A stretch of DNA of 64,000 nt from Cohnella sp. AR92. GTDB lineage: Bacteria > Bacillota > Bacilli > Paenibacillales > Paenibacillaceae. This document shows, piece by piece, positions 7,708-16,257 of this stretch. A program made the position numbers and the translations under genes. The DNA is taken from positions 58,037 through 122,036 of the forward strand of contig NZ_RZJR01000015.1 of the NCBI RefSeq assembly GCF_003990975.1, read 5' to 3'. The notes under the pieces were generated by a model. That model saw only the letters and a program-made list of their open reading frames with translations, made no database searches and had not been told where the DNA came from. How positions within the stretch are numbered: the first letter of the stretch is position 1; each line of letters opens with the position of its first letter.

Positions 7708-8330
7708 TTAACTGTTTCCTTTCGGAAGGAATAGTATAGAAAAACCATTAGTACCCCAGCTAAGATCAAAAGATTTGTAAAAACTACCCTCAGCATCATC
7801 ATCATTACGAGCAACACCAAAAAGATGATGACGAACGATACAATAAATGTTTTTTCCCACCTGAATCGAATTTTCTCGAATTTAAAAGAGAATCCAAAAC
7901 CGAACTTGTATAGTAACCATCCTATACTTGTTCCAATTAATCCAGTCATTAACTGAACAATGTAACCCATATAGACATCAAGTTGAACCTCGGCAACCGA
8001 AAATCCAGACATGATAATTAGGGTTTGAATCAACATATATCCTGTGAATCCCACAATCAACATAGCCAAAGCACCTAATACAGGGATTCGGATAAAAATC
8101 ATAAAAAATAGAGCTGTAAGAACCAGATTAAATATTGGGGATAAAGATGTTAGTGAAAGTTCATCCCTAATAAAGTAACTTTGAAGATTTATTGCAACGT
8201 TCATTATCAAACAAGACCAAAAATAAGCAAAAAAATTATAACGATAAATGAACAAACTAAGCGCAAATACTGCAAAGCCTTCAAAAGTAGAGAAGGTAAT
8301 ATACCCAAAAAAGTCCCATAATTTTGTCAT
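7704..8330 (-). CDS. Polytopic membrane protein, sensor-like, no kinase domain
   Basis: A 208-residue protein with about six membrane helices spread over its whole length, ending in the short basic tail YYSFRKETVK. In agr loci this position is often taken by AgrC, whose N-terminal sensor part has six helices and is followed by a histidine kinase. Here nothing follows: no H-box, no ATPase motifs and no room before agrB. It could be a sensor that binds the cyclic peptide and controls the LytTR protein directly, an exporter, or an AgrC remnant. The frame is intact and coupled to agrB, which favours function. Role inferred from context. Confidence 0.7.
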   Translation of the reverse strand: MTKLWDFFGYITFSTFEGFAVFALSLFIYRYNFFAYFWSCLIMNVAINLQSYFIRDELSLTSLSPIFNLVLTALFFMIFIRIPVLGALAMLIVGFTGYMLIQTLIIMSGFSVAEVQLDVYMGYIVQLMTGLIGTSIGWLLYKFGFGFSFKFEKIRFRWEKTFIVSFVIIFLVLLVMMMMLRVVFTNLLILAGVLMVFLYYSFRKETVK

Positions 8331-8437
8331 ATTATCTCCTCAATATGTATTGCTCATCAAGTACAATATTAAGGTAAAAAATACTATTACACAATAAAAA
8401 TTAGCCTCACTATTTCAATTTGCCTCTCAATAAGAAA

Positions 8438-8473
8438 GGCAGAATAGAACTCATAAACGAGTTATATTCTGCC
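8438..8473 (-). terminator. Terminator after the propeller gene
   Basis: The GGCAGAATA.AACTC stem of about 14 bp pairs with GAGTT.TATTCTGCC; the leftward strand continues TTTCTTATT. The plus strand also has a T run, so it may act in both directions. Confidence 0.75.
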
Positions 8474-8498
8474 CATTTTTTCTACTCCCAAGATGTTT

Positions 8499-9239
8499 TT
8501 ATTCGCCTGATTTAATTCCAAGATCGACCATAGATATAACCTTACCTTCAAAGTTTAAGTGATAAGCAAAGCCTGTACTATGTTGACGAAAGTATATCCC
8601 GCTTGGCAGAACATGAATGGAATCCACGTAAGATTCAGACATAGTTTCTTCTATGTTTAGTTCTTTAGGAGCTATACTCGATCCTATATTATATCGAAGA
8701 ATGTTCTTTCCGTCTGTATAATAGACGTAATCACCATTTACGTTATACGACTTCTCTAATGGTAAGTCCATAACCTTCTCTTCATTGGCATTTTCGATAT
8801 TCAACCTTAACAAAGAACCATTCTTATTATAATATATCCAGCCTCCGGAGATTTGGTAAGAACTTATTGATTCGGTTAGTTTTTGAGGATTACTGCCATC
8901 AAGGTTTGCCTTAAATAGACCTTTATTCAATGTATAGAAAATTGCATTCTTATCAACCCATACGTTTTGAATAGCTTTATTAATATCATTTGTAATAACT
9001 CGCTTACCATCTAAATCTGTTAAATAGATGTCCTCTTTTGTTGAAGTGGAAAGGTTGGGTTCCAATCGATTAATCCAGTATGTTTTATCCTTAAGGACGT
9101 TCAAGCCTCTATCAGTGCTATCATTTCCGACGTTTATTGTATCTACCGGATATTGCCGTATATACCCCACGCGATCTCCAGTTGAGTTACTATTGAGAGC
9201 ATTAATATAAGTAACGTGGTCTCCAATTACATTAATATC
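8499..9239 (-). pseudogene. DUF5050-like beta-propeller protein, 5' end removed by IS66
   Basis: The leftward frame is open from the IS66 left end (9239) to the stop at 8499, about 246 codons without an own start signal. The repeats YTLNKGLFKANLDGSNPQKL, ISGGWIYYNKNGSLLRLN and NGDYVYYTDGKNILRYN are the WIYYxNxxxxxLYRxN-type blades of DUF5050 propellers, usually extracellular. The first codons and any signal peptide are missing; the frame continues straight into the insertion sequence. No 5' part was found on the other side of the element, and the flanks show no target duplication, so that part was probably deleted. Confidence 0.7.
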
Positions 9240-9324
9240 GTAAGCGTAAAACCCTACACACCTTCAAGAACTCAAATTTTATGTGAGAGAATGAGAGTAG
9301 CTTAATCCAATCGGAGGTTGCCCT

Positions 9325-9651
9325 ATGACAACTAAAGAACAGCGTCGCCAAGAATGGACAGCCCGTATCGCGGACTACAAAGCAAGTGGGCTTACAATGT
9401 CAGCGTGGTGCGATGCCCATCATGTTACAAAAGAGCAGTTGAAGTATTGGCTCCGCAAACTTAAAGTAGTTCCTTCTGAGGTCGTAACTACCCCTACACA
9501 CTGGGTGCCGCTAACAGTTGCTGATTCCATCCAATTTACCAACCATGCTTCCCTTGTCGTTTACATCGGTCCAGCCCGTATTGAGATCCGCTCTGGCTTC
9601 GACCCAAGGTTGCTAAGAGAAGTCGTGCAAGCTCTGGAAGCGCCATGCTAA
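9325..9651 (+). CDS. tnpA: IS66 accessory protein TnpA
   Basis: A 108-residue protein with the N-terminal helix-turn-helix layout of the IS66 TnpA accessory family (WTARIADYKASGLTMSAWCD, then QLKYWLRKLK). The start has a GGAGG Shine-Dalgarno (ATCGGAGGTTG). Its end overlaps tnpB by 7 bases, as usual in IS66, suggesting coupled translation. It probably binds the ends of the element or regulates transposition; its exact role in the family is not settled. Confidence 0.9.
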   Translation: MTTKEQRRQEWTARIADYKASGLTMSAWCDAHHVTKEQLKYWLRKLKVVPSEVVTTPTHWVPLTVADSIQFTNHASLVVYIGPARIEIRSGFDPRLLREVVQALEAPC

Positions 9652-10001
9652 CATTATCCGGTGTCCAGCACGTCTATCTTGCGTCTGGATCAACAGATCT
9701 GCGCAAGTCCATCGACGGATTAGCCGCCATCGTGCAGGAAGGCTTCGGGCTCAATCCCTTTTCGCCATGCTTGTTCGTGTTCTGCAATCGCGAGCGAAAC
9801 AAACTCAAAATTTTGCACTGGGAACACAACGGGTTCTGGCTGTTTTACCGCCGCCTTGAACGCGGCACGTTTCAGTGGCCACGCGCAAGCACGGACACGG
9901 CAACAACCATCTCTTCCCGCGAGCTTCGTTGGCTGCTGGATGGACTTTCGCTTAGTCAGCGGCAGGCACACCCGAAAGTCACGGCCGAAACGGTCGTTTA
10001 A
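9645..10001 (+). CDS. tnpB: IS66 protein TnpB
   Basis: A 118-residue protein of the IS66 Orf2/TnpB family. Typical stretches are YLASGSTDLRKSIDGLAAIV near the N-terminus, FVFCNRERNKLKILHWEHNGFWLFYRRLE in two overlapping halves, and the C-terminal LRWLLDGLSL. It overlaps tnpA by 7 bases and is followed by the transposase after 66 bp. It is needed for IS66 transposition in characterised members; the biochemical role is unknown. The frame is intact. Confidence 0.95.
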   Translation: MLTLSGVQHVYLASGSTDLRKSIDGLAAIVQEGFGLNPFSPCLFVFCNRERNKLKILHWEHNGFWLFYRRLERGTFQWPRASTDTATTISSRELRWLLDGLSLSQRQAHPKVTAETVV

Positions 10002-10067
10002 CTCGAATTCGATTTATCGCCATACCCTGCAGCAGGGATAAAGCGACATTCACTGAATCTATACGGT

Positions 10068-11645
10068 ATGGAAAATCGAGCGGATACCTTAACGACAATC
10101 AAACAACTGGAACAGCAAAACGCGAAGCAGGAGCAACAAATTGCAGAGCTTACTGCTAAGCTCAAATGGTACGAGGAGCAGTTCCGTCTTGCGCAACAAA
10201 AACGCTTCGGTGCATCAAGCGAGAAGACGAGCCCCGATCAATTGGAGCTGAATCTGTTCAACGAAGCCGAGGTACTCGCAACGCCTAAAGGGCAAGAGCC
10301 GCCGACGGAGCAAGTAACTTACGAGCGCCGAAAATCGACCGGTAAGCGCGAAGCGGATCTGGAACGTTTGCCGATTGAGACCGTGACCTATGAACTCAGT
10401 GAAACGGATCAGCTCTGCTCGTGCTGTGGCGGCGCGCTCCATGAGATGAGTACCGAGACACGCAGCGAGATCGCCATTGTGCCGCCTCAAGTCAAGGTCA
10501 TCCGACATGTGCGTCAGGTCTATTCCTGTCGACATTGTGAGCGCGAAGACATTCAGACGCCTATCGTCACGGCGCCGATGCCGAGGCCAGTCTATCCGGG
10601 GAGCCTCGCTTCTCCGTCGATTCTGGCGCATATCATGTGCCAGAAGTACGTGGACAGCTTGCCGCTTTATCGACAGGAGCAGCAGTTCGCCCGTTTGGGC
10701 TTTCCATTGTCCCGGCAAACGATGGCGAACTGGATGATTTATGGCGCGGAGCAGTGGTTGTCCCTCATGGTCGATGCCATAAAGGCGTATTTGCTCCGGC
10801 AGGAGACATTACATGCAGATGAGACGACACTGCAGGTGCTGCGCGAACCGGGAAGATCGGCTGAATCCACATCGTATCTGTGGCTCTACCGGACTGGCCG
10901 AGGCGTATCGCCGGCTGTGCTCTATGACTACCAGATGACACGGGGCGGTGAACACCCCCGGGACTTCTTAACCGGCTTTAAGGGGTATCTGCATGTGGAC
11001 GGCTATCCAGGCTACCATAAAGTCGCTGGTGTTACACTAGTCGGATGCTGGGCACATGCCCGGCGCAAATATGACGAAGCGTTAAAAGCGTCGCCAGAGA
11101 AGAAGGGGCAATCGGACACGGCGGCGGGACAGGGGCTGACGTATTGCAATGCGCTCTTCGCCATTGAACGCGACTTGAAGGATGCCACGCCGGAAGAACG
11201 GCATGCAGTAAGACAAGAACGAAGCCTTCCGGTATTGGAGGCTTATTCGAAATGGCTCCATCAGCAGCGATCGCGAACGCTTCCGAAAAGTTTGGTTGGA
11301 CAAGCAATCACCTACAGTCTGAATCAGTGGGAGAAGCTCACCGCTTTTTTGAAGGACGGAAGGCTTGAGATCGATAACAATCGCAGCGAGAGGTCGATCA
11401 AGCCGTTTGTCATTGGGAGAAAAAATTGGCTATTTGCTAACACGCCAAGAGGCGCGAAGGCCAGTGCAGCGATATACAGTATCATCGAGACGGCGAAGGA
11501 GAATGGACTGCATCCGTTTAAGTACCTCATGCATCTTTTTGAGAAATTGCCGCAGCTCGAGGATCCCCGTGATCCGAAGTCGCTGGAGCCGTTTTTGCCT
11601 TGGTCATCGTCTATTCCACTGATGTGCCGTGCCTTTATTTCGTGA
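10068..11645 (+). CDS. tnpC: IS66 transposase TnpC
   Basis: A 525-residue DDE transposase. It begins with a coiled coil (residues about 5-50, EQQNAKQEQQIAELTAKL). Next comes a zinc-binding CxxC...CxxC region (LCSCCGGAL, YSCRHCE). The catalytic core has its first acid in LHADETTLQV, the second in YLHVDGYPGYHKV, and the glutamate in DGRLEIDNNRSERSIKPFVIGRKNW. A C-terminal IS66 domain with LPW ends it. Length and motifs are those of full-length family members, so the element may be active. Its GC content is above that of the neighbours, as expected for a recent arrival. Confidence 0.96.
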   Translation: MENRADTLTTIKQLEQQNAKQEQQIAELTAKLKWYEEQFRLAQQKRFGASSEKTSPDQLELNLFNEAEVLATPKGQEPPTEQVTYERRKSTGKREADLERLPIETVTYELSETDQLCSCCGGALHEMSTETRSEIAIVPPQVKVIRHVRQVYSCRHCEREDIQTPIVTAPMPRPVYPGSLASPSILAHIMCQKYVDSLPLYRQEQQFARLGFPLSRQTMANWMIYGAEQWLSLMVDAIKAYLLRQETLHADETTLQVLREPGRSAESTSYLWLYRTGRGVSPAVLYDYQMTRGGEHPRDFLTGFKGYLHVDGYPGYHKVAGVTLVGCWAHARRKYDEALKASPEKKGQSDTAAGQGLTYCNALFAIERDLKDATPEERHAVRQERSLPVLEAYSKWLHQQRSRTLPKSLVGQAITYSLNQWEKLTAFLKDGRLEIDNNRSERSIKPFVIGRKNWLFANTPRGAKASAAIYSIIETAKENGLHPFKYLMHLFEKLPQLEDPRDPKSLEPFLPWSSSIPLMCRAFIS

Positions 11646-11752
11646 TAAATCTATAACAGCCCCAGTCAATGATAGGCCTGGGGCTATTGACGTTTACCTT
11701 TAAAAAAACTTGAGCTAGTTGTTATTTCTTTTGTAAATAAAAAAATTCGAAA

Positions 11753-11778
11753 CCCACATCCAGGGAACAAGATGTGGG
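11753..11778 (-). terminator. Terminator after DUF4183 gene
   Basis: An 8-bp stem CCCACATC/GATGTGGG, followed on the leftward strand by TTTCGAATTTTTTTA. It lies 44 bp after the stop at 11822. Confidence 0.75.
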
Positions 11779-11821
11779 CGATTTACAAGCGAGTGACGGA
11801 CCTGGCAGCGGAGGGGTTCGT

Positions 11822-12205
11822 TTACGTTGTAACCGTTACGGTGGAGGTAGGGGCGAAGTTTAAAACCTCCAACACAATCGGCGAGTCAGCAGGAATCGGG
11901 TCTCCGCCTGCAGGGACGGCAATCGCGAGCGATCCGACGCCCGTAGCGCCGGCGGTATACGTCGAAATATCTTCCATCTGCATAACACCGTTGACATAAA
12001 CGTTGAACAAGCTGTTATTCGCGCTCAATGCAGGCAGCGCTGTAACTGCTGCACCGGAATCGTCGAAGAAAGAGGCTGCATCAATCGTTAAAGTTGCACC
12101 CGCTGCGGTTGAACCTGTCGTGACATTGAAAAACCTCGTGGGGGTAGGTACGGTATTAACAGTAGACGTTGCGGTTACGAGCAGTTTCATAAGCTGTAAT
12201 GCCAT
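11822..12205 (-). CDS. DUF4183 domain protein, likely spore/cell surface
   Basis: A 127-residue beta-rich, Thr/Ala-rich protein. It begins MALQLMKLLVTATSTVNTVP and contains the DUF4183 core LFNVYVNGVMQMEDISTYT, ending in hydrophobic strands and repeated Thr-Val. DUF4183 proteins are small and common in Bacillus and Paenibacillus, often near exosporium or coat genes. There is no signal peptide, fitting a protein made in the mother cell and deposited on the spore. The Shine-Dalgarno AGGAGGT upstream of ATG 12205 is clear. A paralogue lies upstream at 12300-12803. Spore location is inference. Confidence 0.85.
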   Translation of the reverse strand: MALQLMKLLVTATSTVNTVPTPTRFFNVTTGSTAAGATLTIDAASFFDDSGAAVTALPALSANNSLFNVYVNGVMQMEDISTYTAGATGVGSLAIAVPAGGDPIPADSPIVLEVLNFAPTSTVTVTT

Positions 12206-12299
12206 ATTTCATAACCTCCTTACGTTAATTAATTATATTACATTATCACTTTATTCACCCCTGAGGAAAGGGACAGGGCTAAGCTTCCGTTACAAAAAT

Positions 12300-12803
12300 C
12301 TAATTATGGCTCAACTCCATTTTAAAACCGACTGACTCAATGATGATAGTGCTTCCTGCCGCGATTTGCTGGTCTGCCGCTGCGAATAAAAGCCCATTGG
12401 CATCCACGTGGTACATTTCCCCTTCTTGCATGATCCCATTGACGAATAGATTTACATAACCTTCCTGATTGATATTGGAGAACTCCTGGACGGCCTCCCC
12501 GTTATCCCCTACAAATAGACTGGCTTCCAAAACCTGTCCGCTTGCTAAGTCTAGGTCAGAAGAAGCGATATGGAAATAGCGCCTTACGATTGGTCTGACA
12601 CGAATAAGAAGAAGAATAAGCCGAACCTCGCGGGCTTTCGGGCAAAAGCGATGCTTTCGTGGCCAGCAGCTTCGTTTGCTGCGTTGGTTCTTCCGTCGTT
12701 TAATCTGCCGCTGTAAGCAGCATTTCTTTTTCCGGGAACGAGCCACACAGGCCCTTAGCAGCCTCCGGAGTGTTTTGCTCGGTACGCGGATCGTGCAGGG
12801 CAT
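12300..12803 (-). CDS. DUF4183 protein with Arg/Lys/Cys-rich N-terminus
   Basis: A 167-residue protein. Residues 1 to about 75 are strongly basic with cysteines (RSRKKKCCLQRQIKRRKNQR). Residues 78 to 167 form a DUF4183 domain with GYVNLFVNGIMQEGEMYHV and a final AGSTIIIESVGFKM strand. The start ATG at 12803 has GAGAAGG. An alternative upstream ATG near 12873 in another frame (with GGAGGAAG) would give a 57-residue peptide overlapping this start. The basic head resembles the basic tails in the glycosylation locus further right. It is likely a surface or coat protein; the function of the head is unknown. Confidence 0.75.
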   Translation of the reverse strand: MPCTIRVPSKTLRRLLRACVARSRKKKCCLQRQIKRRKNQRSKRSCWPRKHRFCPKAREVRLILLLIRVRPIVRRYFHIASSDLDLASGQVLEASLFVGDNGEAVQEFSNINQEGYVNLFVNGIMQEGEMYHVDANGLLFAAADQQIAAGSTIIIESVGFKMELSHN

Positions 12804-13041
12804 GTCGACACCTTCTCCCGTTATGTTGAATCGGAATAATATATGCAGCAGCGATAACTGCAGCTATGGACATCTACCCGAACTTCCTCCATTTAATTCT
12901 TGATGGGATTACTTCTAGCTACAGCAGGCAAACCCCTTATTTGAAATAATTATCACCTTGCTTATTCATATCAAATAGTCCTGCTAATTTAGCGTAAACA
13001 GAAATATTACCATGTTAAAACGGAATGAAGGTGCCGGATGA

Positions 13042-13476
13042 CCTAAAAAAATTGGTCCTATTTTTGAAGATGATTTTGTGCTTCTGACCATTTATGCGTT
13101 ATCACGTACAATACAATATCTGAATAAGCACGGGGTAAAAAATAAAATCAGCTTATTGGTTGGAGGGGGATTTAATACGCCAGGTGAATGTTTAAAGGCG
13201 TTGGCTTTGGGAGCGGATGCCGTGTATATGGGCACGGCATTTATCTGGGCGATGACGCACGATCAAATTTGCAAAACCATTCCTTGGGAACCGCCCACAC
13301 AACTCGTTTTCTATTCAGGTAAGAAGAAAAATAAATTTGCTGAACAGGCAGTTGCGCATTATTTGGAGAATTTTATAAAATCTTGTACTGAGGAAATGAA
13401 AGAGGCCGTTCGTACGCTTGGAAAGCGTTCCATACAGGAAGTAAACAGAGAGGATTTGGTGGCCACGATGAATTAA
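13042..13476 (+). pseudogene. C-terminal fragment of FMN-binding glutamate synthase-family protein
   Basis: An open frame after a stop at 13039 encodes the last 145 residues of a glutamate-synthase-like FMN protein. ISLLVGGGFNTPGECLKALALGADAVYMGTAF is the phosphate-binding end of the TIM barrel (SLLVGGGFNTPG, then LGADAVYMGT), and it is followed by a helical tail. Family members have about 500 residues, so two thirds are missing, including the FMN loop and iron-sulfur cysteines. A GTG at 13078 could start translation but would give no complete barrel. A truncated relic beside the IS66/DUF4183 area. Confidence 0.75.
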
Positions 13477-13629
13477 CAAGTAACATAACAAAAGTACGTC
13501 TTGCTTATGAGAATGATTAGATGAAACAATGATTTGGCTAAAGATAATTGCATAAAATCTTTTTGCGTTAGAACAATGCGCATATCACCGTAGCTAATGT
13601 AAGGGTTCTCGTCGCGAAGCATTTGACGC

Positions 13630-14586
13630 TTACTTAATATCTGAAACTGGACCCTTCTCTCTCTTTAGATTTTCAAACTGCGCTTTTTCAGGAGTATACT
13701 TACTAAGACCCCACATAGATAAATAAACTGTATCTCCGCTCTGAGTAAAGTATCCGCCATTTGCATAGTTTCCTGAACTATTCCCGCGTGAAGAATCCCA
13801 CACGATATCTTCTTTCTTATAAGTGTACGGGCTTAGAGCTTCCTCATTCACTGTGATGGTCTGGTCTTTGTCATTACGACTAACAACTAAGCTAATACCG
13901 TCTTGACCAATTTCGAAAGATTTGGGAAATGCCCCTTTTAGATTAAATTTTGTTGGTTTCAAAAAGCCATCTCTACCCCAAACATAGAATCCGTCCTTAG
14001 CAATCGCCGCAGCTCTAAAATAACCATCTTTAAGATCGAATTTATCGATATTCTTCAAAATTAAGAATGGAGTTGTAATCGTATCTCCAGAGGAACCGTT
14101 ACCGACTTCGCCGTTTGGGTTCTTTCCCAAACCATAAAGGTCTTTGGATCCATCTTGATCAGCCGTCGAGAACAAAATGGTTTCACCAAGAACTCGAATA
14201 AGATCCACATGATCCTGAAGCTGATCGTAATCTCCCCTTTTTAACTCTCCGTCTCTAGCAGAATTATTTCTAGTTAGCAACGTTTGAGCATTGGTGAGAA
14301 GATATTTTCCTCCGAAGAGGACTTCTCTTACTCCGTCACCGTTGAAATCGATATAGTCCTTATCGTCATAATTATGAAAGCTTCCATCCTTATCTAACCA
14401 GTACTTCATTCCTGCTATTTCGACAGTTTTCCAATCCTTCGTTACATCATCTTTAGACTGCGATGACGTTGTAGTTAGTGTTTTTGTTGACGTTGTCTGA
14501 CTACCTTCTCTACTATTTTTACAGCCAGATATAGCGATAGTTGCAATCATAGTCAAAGATAAAAATAGTATGTAATGTCTTTTCAA
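13630..14586 (-). CDS. Lipoprotein with RCC1-like motif
   Basis: A 318-residue predicted lipoprotein. Signal peptide MKRHYILFLSLTMIATIAISGC ends in a lipobox with Cys22, followed by a Ser/Thr linker (about 23-48). The body has WKTVEIAGMKYWLDKDGSFHNY and an FG-GAP-like DFNGDGVREVLFGGKYLL, and YGLGKNPNGEVGNG resembles an RCC1 propeller repeat. It is therefore probably a membrane-anchored beta-propeller on the outer face. Single gene, divergent from the XRE regulator. Function unknown; propeller lipoproteins of this kind usually bind other macromolecules. Confidence 0.75.
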   Translation of the reverse strand: MKRHYILFLSLTMIATIAISGCKNSREGSQTTSTKTLTTTSSQSKDDVTKDWKTVEIAGMKYWLDKDGSFHNYDDKDYIDFNGDGVREVLFGGKYLLTNAQTLLTRNNSARDGELKRGDYDQLQDHVDLIRVLGETILFSTADQDGSKDLYGLGKNPNGEVGNGSSGDTITTPFLILKNIDKFDLKDGYFRAAAIAKDGFYVWGRDGFLKPTKFNLKGAFPKSFEIGQDGISLVVSRNDKDQTITVNEEALSPYTYKKEDIVWDSSRGNSSGNYANGGYFTQSGDTVYLSMWGLSKYTPEKAQFENLKREKGPVSDIK

Positions 14587-14796
14587 AGCAATTACTCCCC
14601 TCAGCTACAAAATGGTTTTAACTAACGGATAGTCCCAATGAAGAATTCAATTCTGTCAACTAGTCAGTATTTTCCAAAGTTTTTTTGTCACACTTTCTCA
14701 CTCCTGACCTAATCATCAAGTCATAAATAAGTATATTACACGTATTATATTTCGCCAATTATAATTAGTTATTTTAATTTCGCGTATTCGCTACCA

Positions 14797-15033
14797 TTGG
14801 GGAAACAAAGCAAGGGGCTGTTTCCTCAAGTGAAAATGAAAGAAATTCGCGAGCAAAGAGGGCTTAGTCAAGAAAAGATCAGTCGCGCCGTTAACATATC
14901 TTTGAAGCATTATCAGAACATTGAACATGGAATAACCATGCCTACGGTTAATATAGCTCTTCATATTTGTGAGGTTCTAAAAGTCGATCCTCGAAAAATT
15001 GATGAATGGAAGGATCGACGCCCTTCTGTTTAG
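14797..15033 (+). CDS. XRE-family HTH regulator
   Basis: A 78-residue protein that is almost only a Cro/C1-type helix-turn-helix: MKEIREQRGLSQEKISRAVN, then the recognition helix region SLKHYQNIEHGITMPTVN and a closing helix. The frame opens at TTG 14797; the ATG at 14836 would remove 13 residues and leave the domain complete. Neither has a strong Shine-Dalgarno. It is transcribed away from the lipoprotein gene across a 210-bp AT-rich region. A phage-repressor-like size; its operator is not identified. Confidence 0.8.
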   Translation: MGKQSKGLFPQVKMKEIREQRGLSQEKISRAVNISLKHYQNIEHGITMPTVNIALHICEVLKVDPRKIDEWKDRRPSV

Positions 15034-15264
15034 GGATCTTAATGGGCATAATCTCGGCAAGTCTCAGGAAATGTTGGCTTACAGGGCGGAACTGAACCGG
15101 ACATATGAGGCGTGGAGCGAGCGCTTAATGTATCTTTCTCGGATACCCCTGCATATCAGTATGAGGATTTTATAGTACTAACACTTACTTGAAGTACCGT
15201 TCTACCATCCTCTCTTTACATGAACGTGATCTGGAACTGACTCGAGAAGGTGTGTAAAAAAAGA

Positions 15265-15302
15265 AATGGCAGTTCAAACCCGAAAAGGCTTCGAACTGCC
15301 AT
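15265..15302 (-). terminator. Terminator of the 15321-15590 gene
   Basis: Stem ATGGCAGTTC/GAACTGCCAT with an inner imperfect part. The leftward strand continues TTCTTTTTT. Confidence 0.85.
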
Positions 15303-15320
15303 GTTTGTTCTCATAACCCT

Positions 15321-15590
15321 TTAATACTCCTCGGGCAACAGGAACGTGTAGTATTTTGAGTTACCATCATCGCCGTAGATAGCCCATACCTTCACATATG
15401 GAGGGAATATTAACTTATCTATAGTACAAAGGTGGTTCTCATTACCATCTGTTACGACCGTATTTCCAGTTTTCGCTTCGAAAGACAGGAAGTATTCATT
15501 GTCCTGATACAACCTTGTGACGATGGTAATGATAAGGTTCCAATCCCTGGAGCCAAGCCGCTCAACCCCAGGAGTCGTAACAAATTGCAT
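15321..15590 (-). CDS. Hypothetical protein
   Basis: This is an 89-residue beta-rich protein that I do not recognise. I chose ATG 15590 because it has an AGGGGAGTG Shine-Dalgarno at the right distance; a start at 15611 would place that signal inside the gene. Segments EYFLSFEAKTGNTVV and VKVWAIYGDDGNSKYYTFLL suggest strands. It lies 39 bp downstream of the cyclotransferase-like gene on the same strand, with a terminator behind it. It is probably the last gene of the amidoligase operon, so it could be a substrate or accessory protein; that is inference. Confidence 0.65.
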   Translation of the reverse strand: MQFVTTPGVERLGSRDWNLIITIVTRLYQDNEYFLSFEAKTGNTVVTDGNENHLCTIDKLIFPPYVKVWAIYGDDGNSKYYTFLLPEEY

Positions 15591-15629
15591 TGATATCACT
15601 CCCCTTCTCATTAATTTAATGGAGAATTT

Positions 15630-16223
15630 TTATGGCTTTATATTGATCAACCATCTAGCAACTAGGATGCTGCAAACTAACTCGGGATTTTCTTCTTTTA
15701 GTCCGTGCATTAATTCTTGCTGCCGCTCATACTTTGCAAACTCGTACTTCTGATATCGGGTATTAGCCTTGAGTGCTGCTCTAACCAGAATGTCTGTGTC
15801 GAAGTGATGCTGCTCAGTGTAAGCTTGGAAGAGGATATTATAGGTGGTCAAAGGAATCTTCACGTTGGGTTCGAAATTGGATATCCTTGATGTGTAAACT
15901 AAAGCCTTAATTTCATTGCGGGGCATATTGACTTTGATTACCTGATCGGTGATGGCTTCTAGTTTGACGTTAAGATACTCCTTATTAAAATCACCGATAT
16001 TGATAAATTCGTCATAATCAAGTTTTGATTGAGCCTTCCCTGGTAACTGCCAAACGACCACAGGAACTTTCATATTGGGGTAGGGTTTCATGATTGGGAA
16101 ACCATAAAAATCAAGATCAAAACCTTCCAAATACCCCTTTCCGACTAGATGGGCGTTAAACTTTCGCTTCATTTCTACTGTATTGATATTGATACCGTAT
16201 GCAGCATAATAGATCGAACTCAT
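15630..16223 (-). CDS. Gamma-glutamylcyclotransferase-like (GGCT/AIG2 fold) protein
   Basis: A 197-residue protein with the GGCT-fold signature at its N-terminus: SIYYAAYGININTVEMKRKF, matching the Y.AYGSN....M substrate-loop motif, then GYLEGFDLDFYG. A later acidic residue in KLDYDEFINIG takes the place of the catalytic glutamate in LD..EG. Family enzymes open gamma-glutamyl amides by forming 5-oxoproline. It starts at ATG 16223 with AGGGTGA, 34 bp downstream of the amidoligase gene. The pair is a known genomic association in which the ligase makes and the cyclotransferase removes or trims isopeptide links. The substrate is unknown. Confidence 0.8.
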   Translation of the reverse strand: MSSIYYAAYGININTVEMKRKFNAHLVGKGYLEGFDLDFYGFPIMKPYPNMKVPVVVWQLPGKAQSKLDYDEFINIGDFNKEYLNVKLEAITDQVIKVNMPRNEIKALVYTSRISNFEPNVKIPLTTYNILFQAYTEQHHFDTDILVRAALKANTRYQKYEFAKYERQQELMHGLKEENPELVCSILVARWLINIKP

Positions 16224-16257
16224 ATACAATCACCCTTTTCAAATAGTTGAGGAATTA

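Larger units (their letters stand above)
9240..11697 (+). mobile_element. IS66-family insertion sequence
   Basis: A complete three-gene IS66 unit. The left end begins GTAAGCGT and the right end, read inward, begins GTAAACGT, giving imperfect terminal inverted repeats. The 8 bases outside the two ends differ (TTAATATC and CTTTAAAA), so the 8-bp target duplication expected for IS66 is absent, pointing to a deletion or recombination after insertion. All three open frames are intact. Confidence 0.88.
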
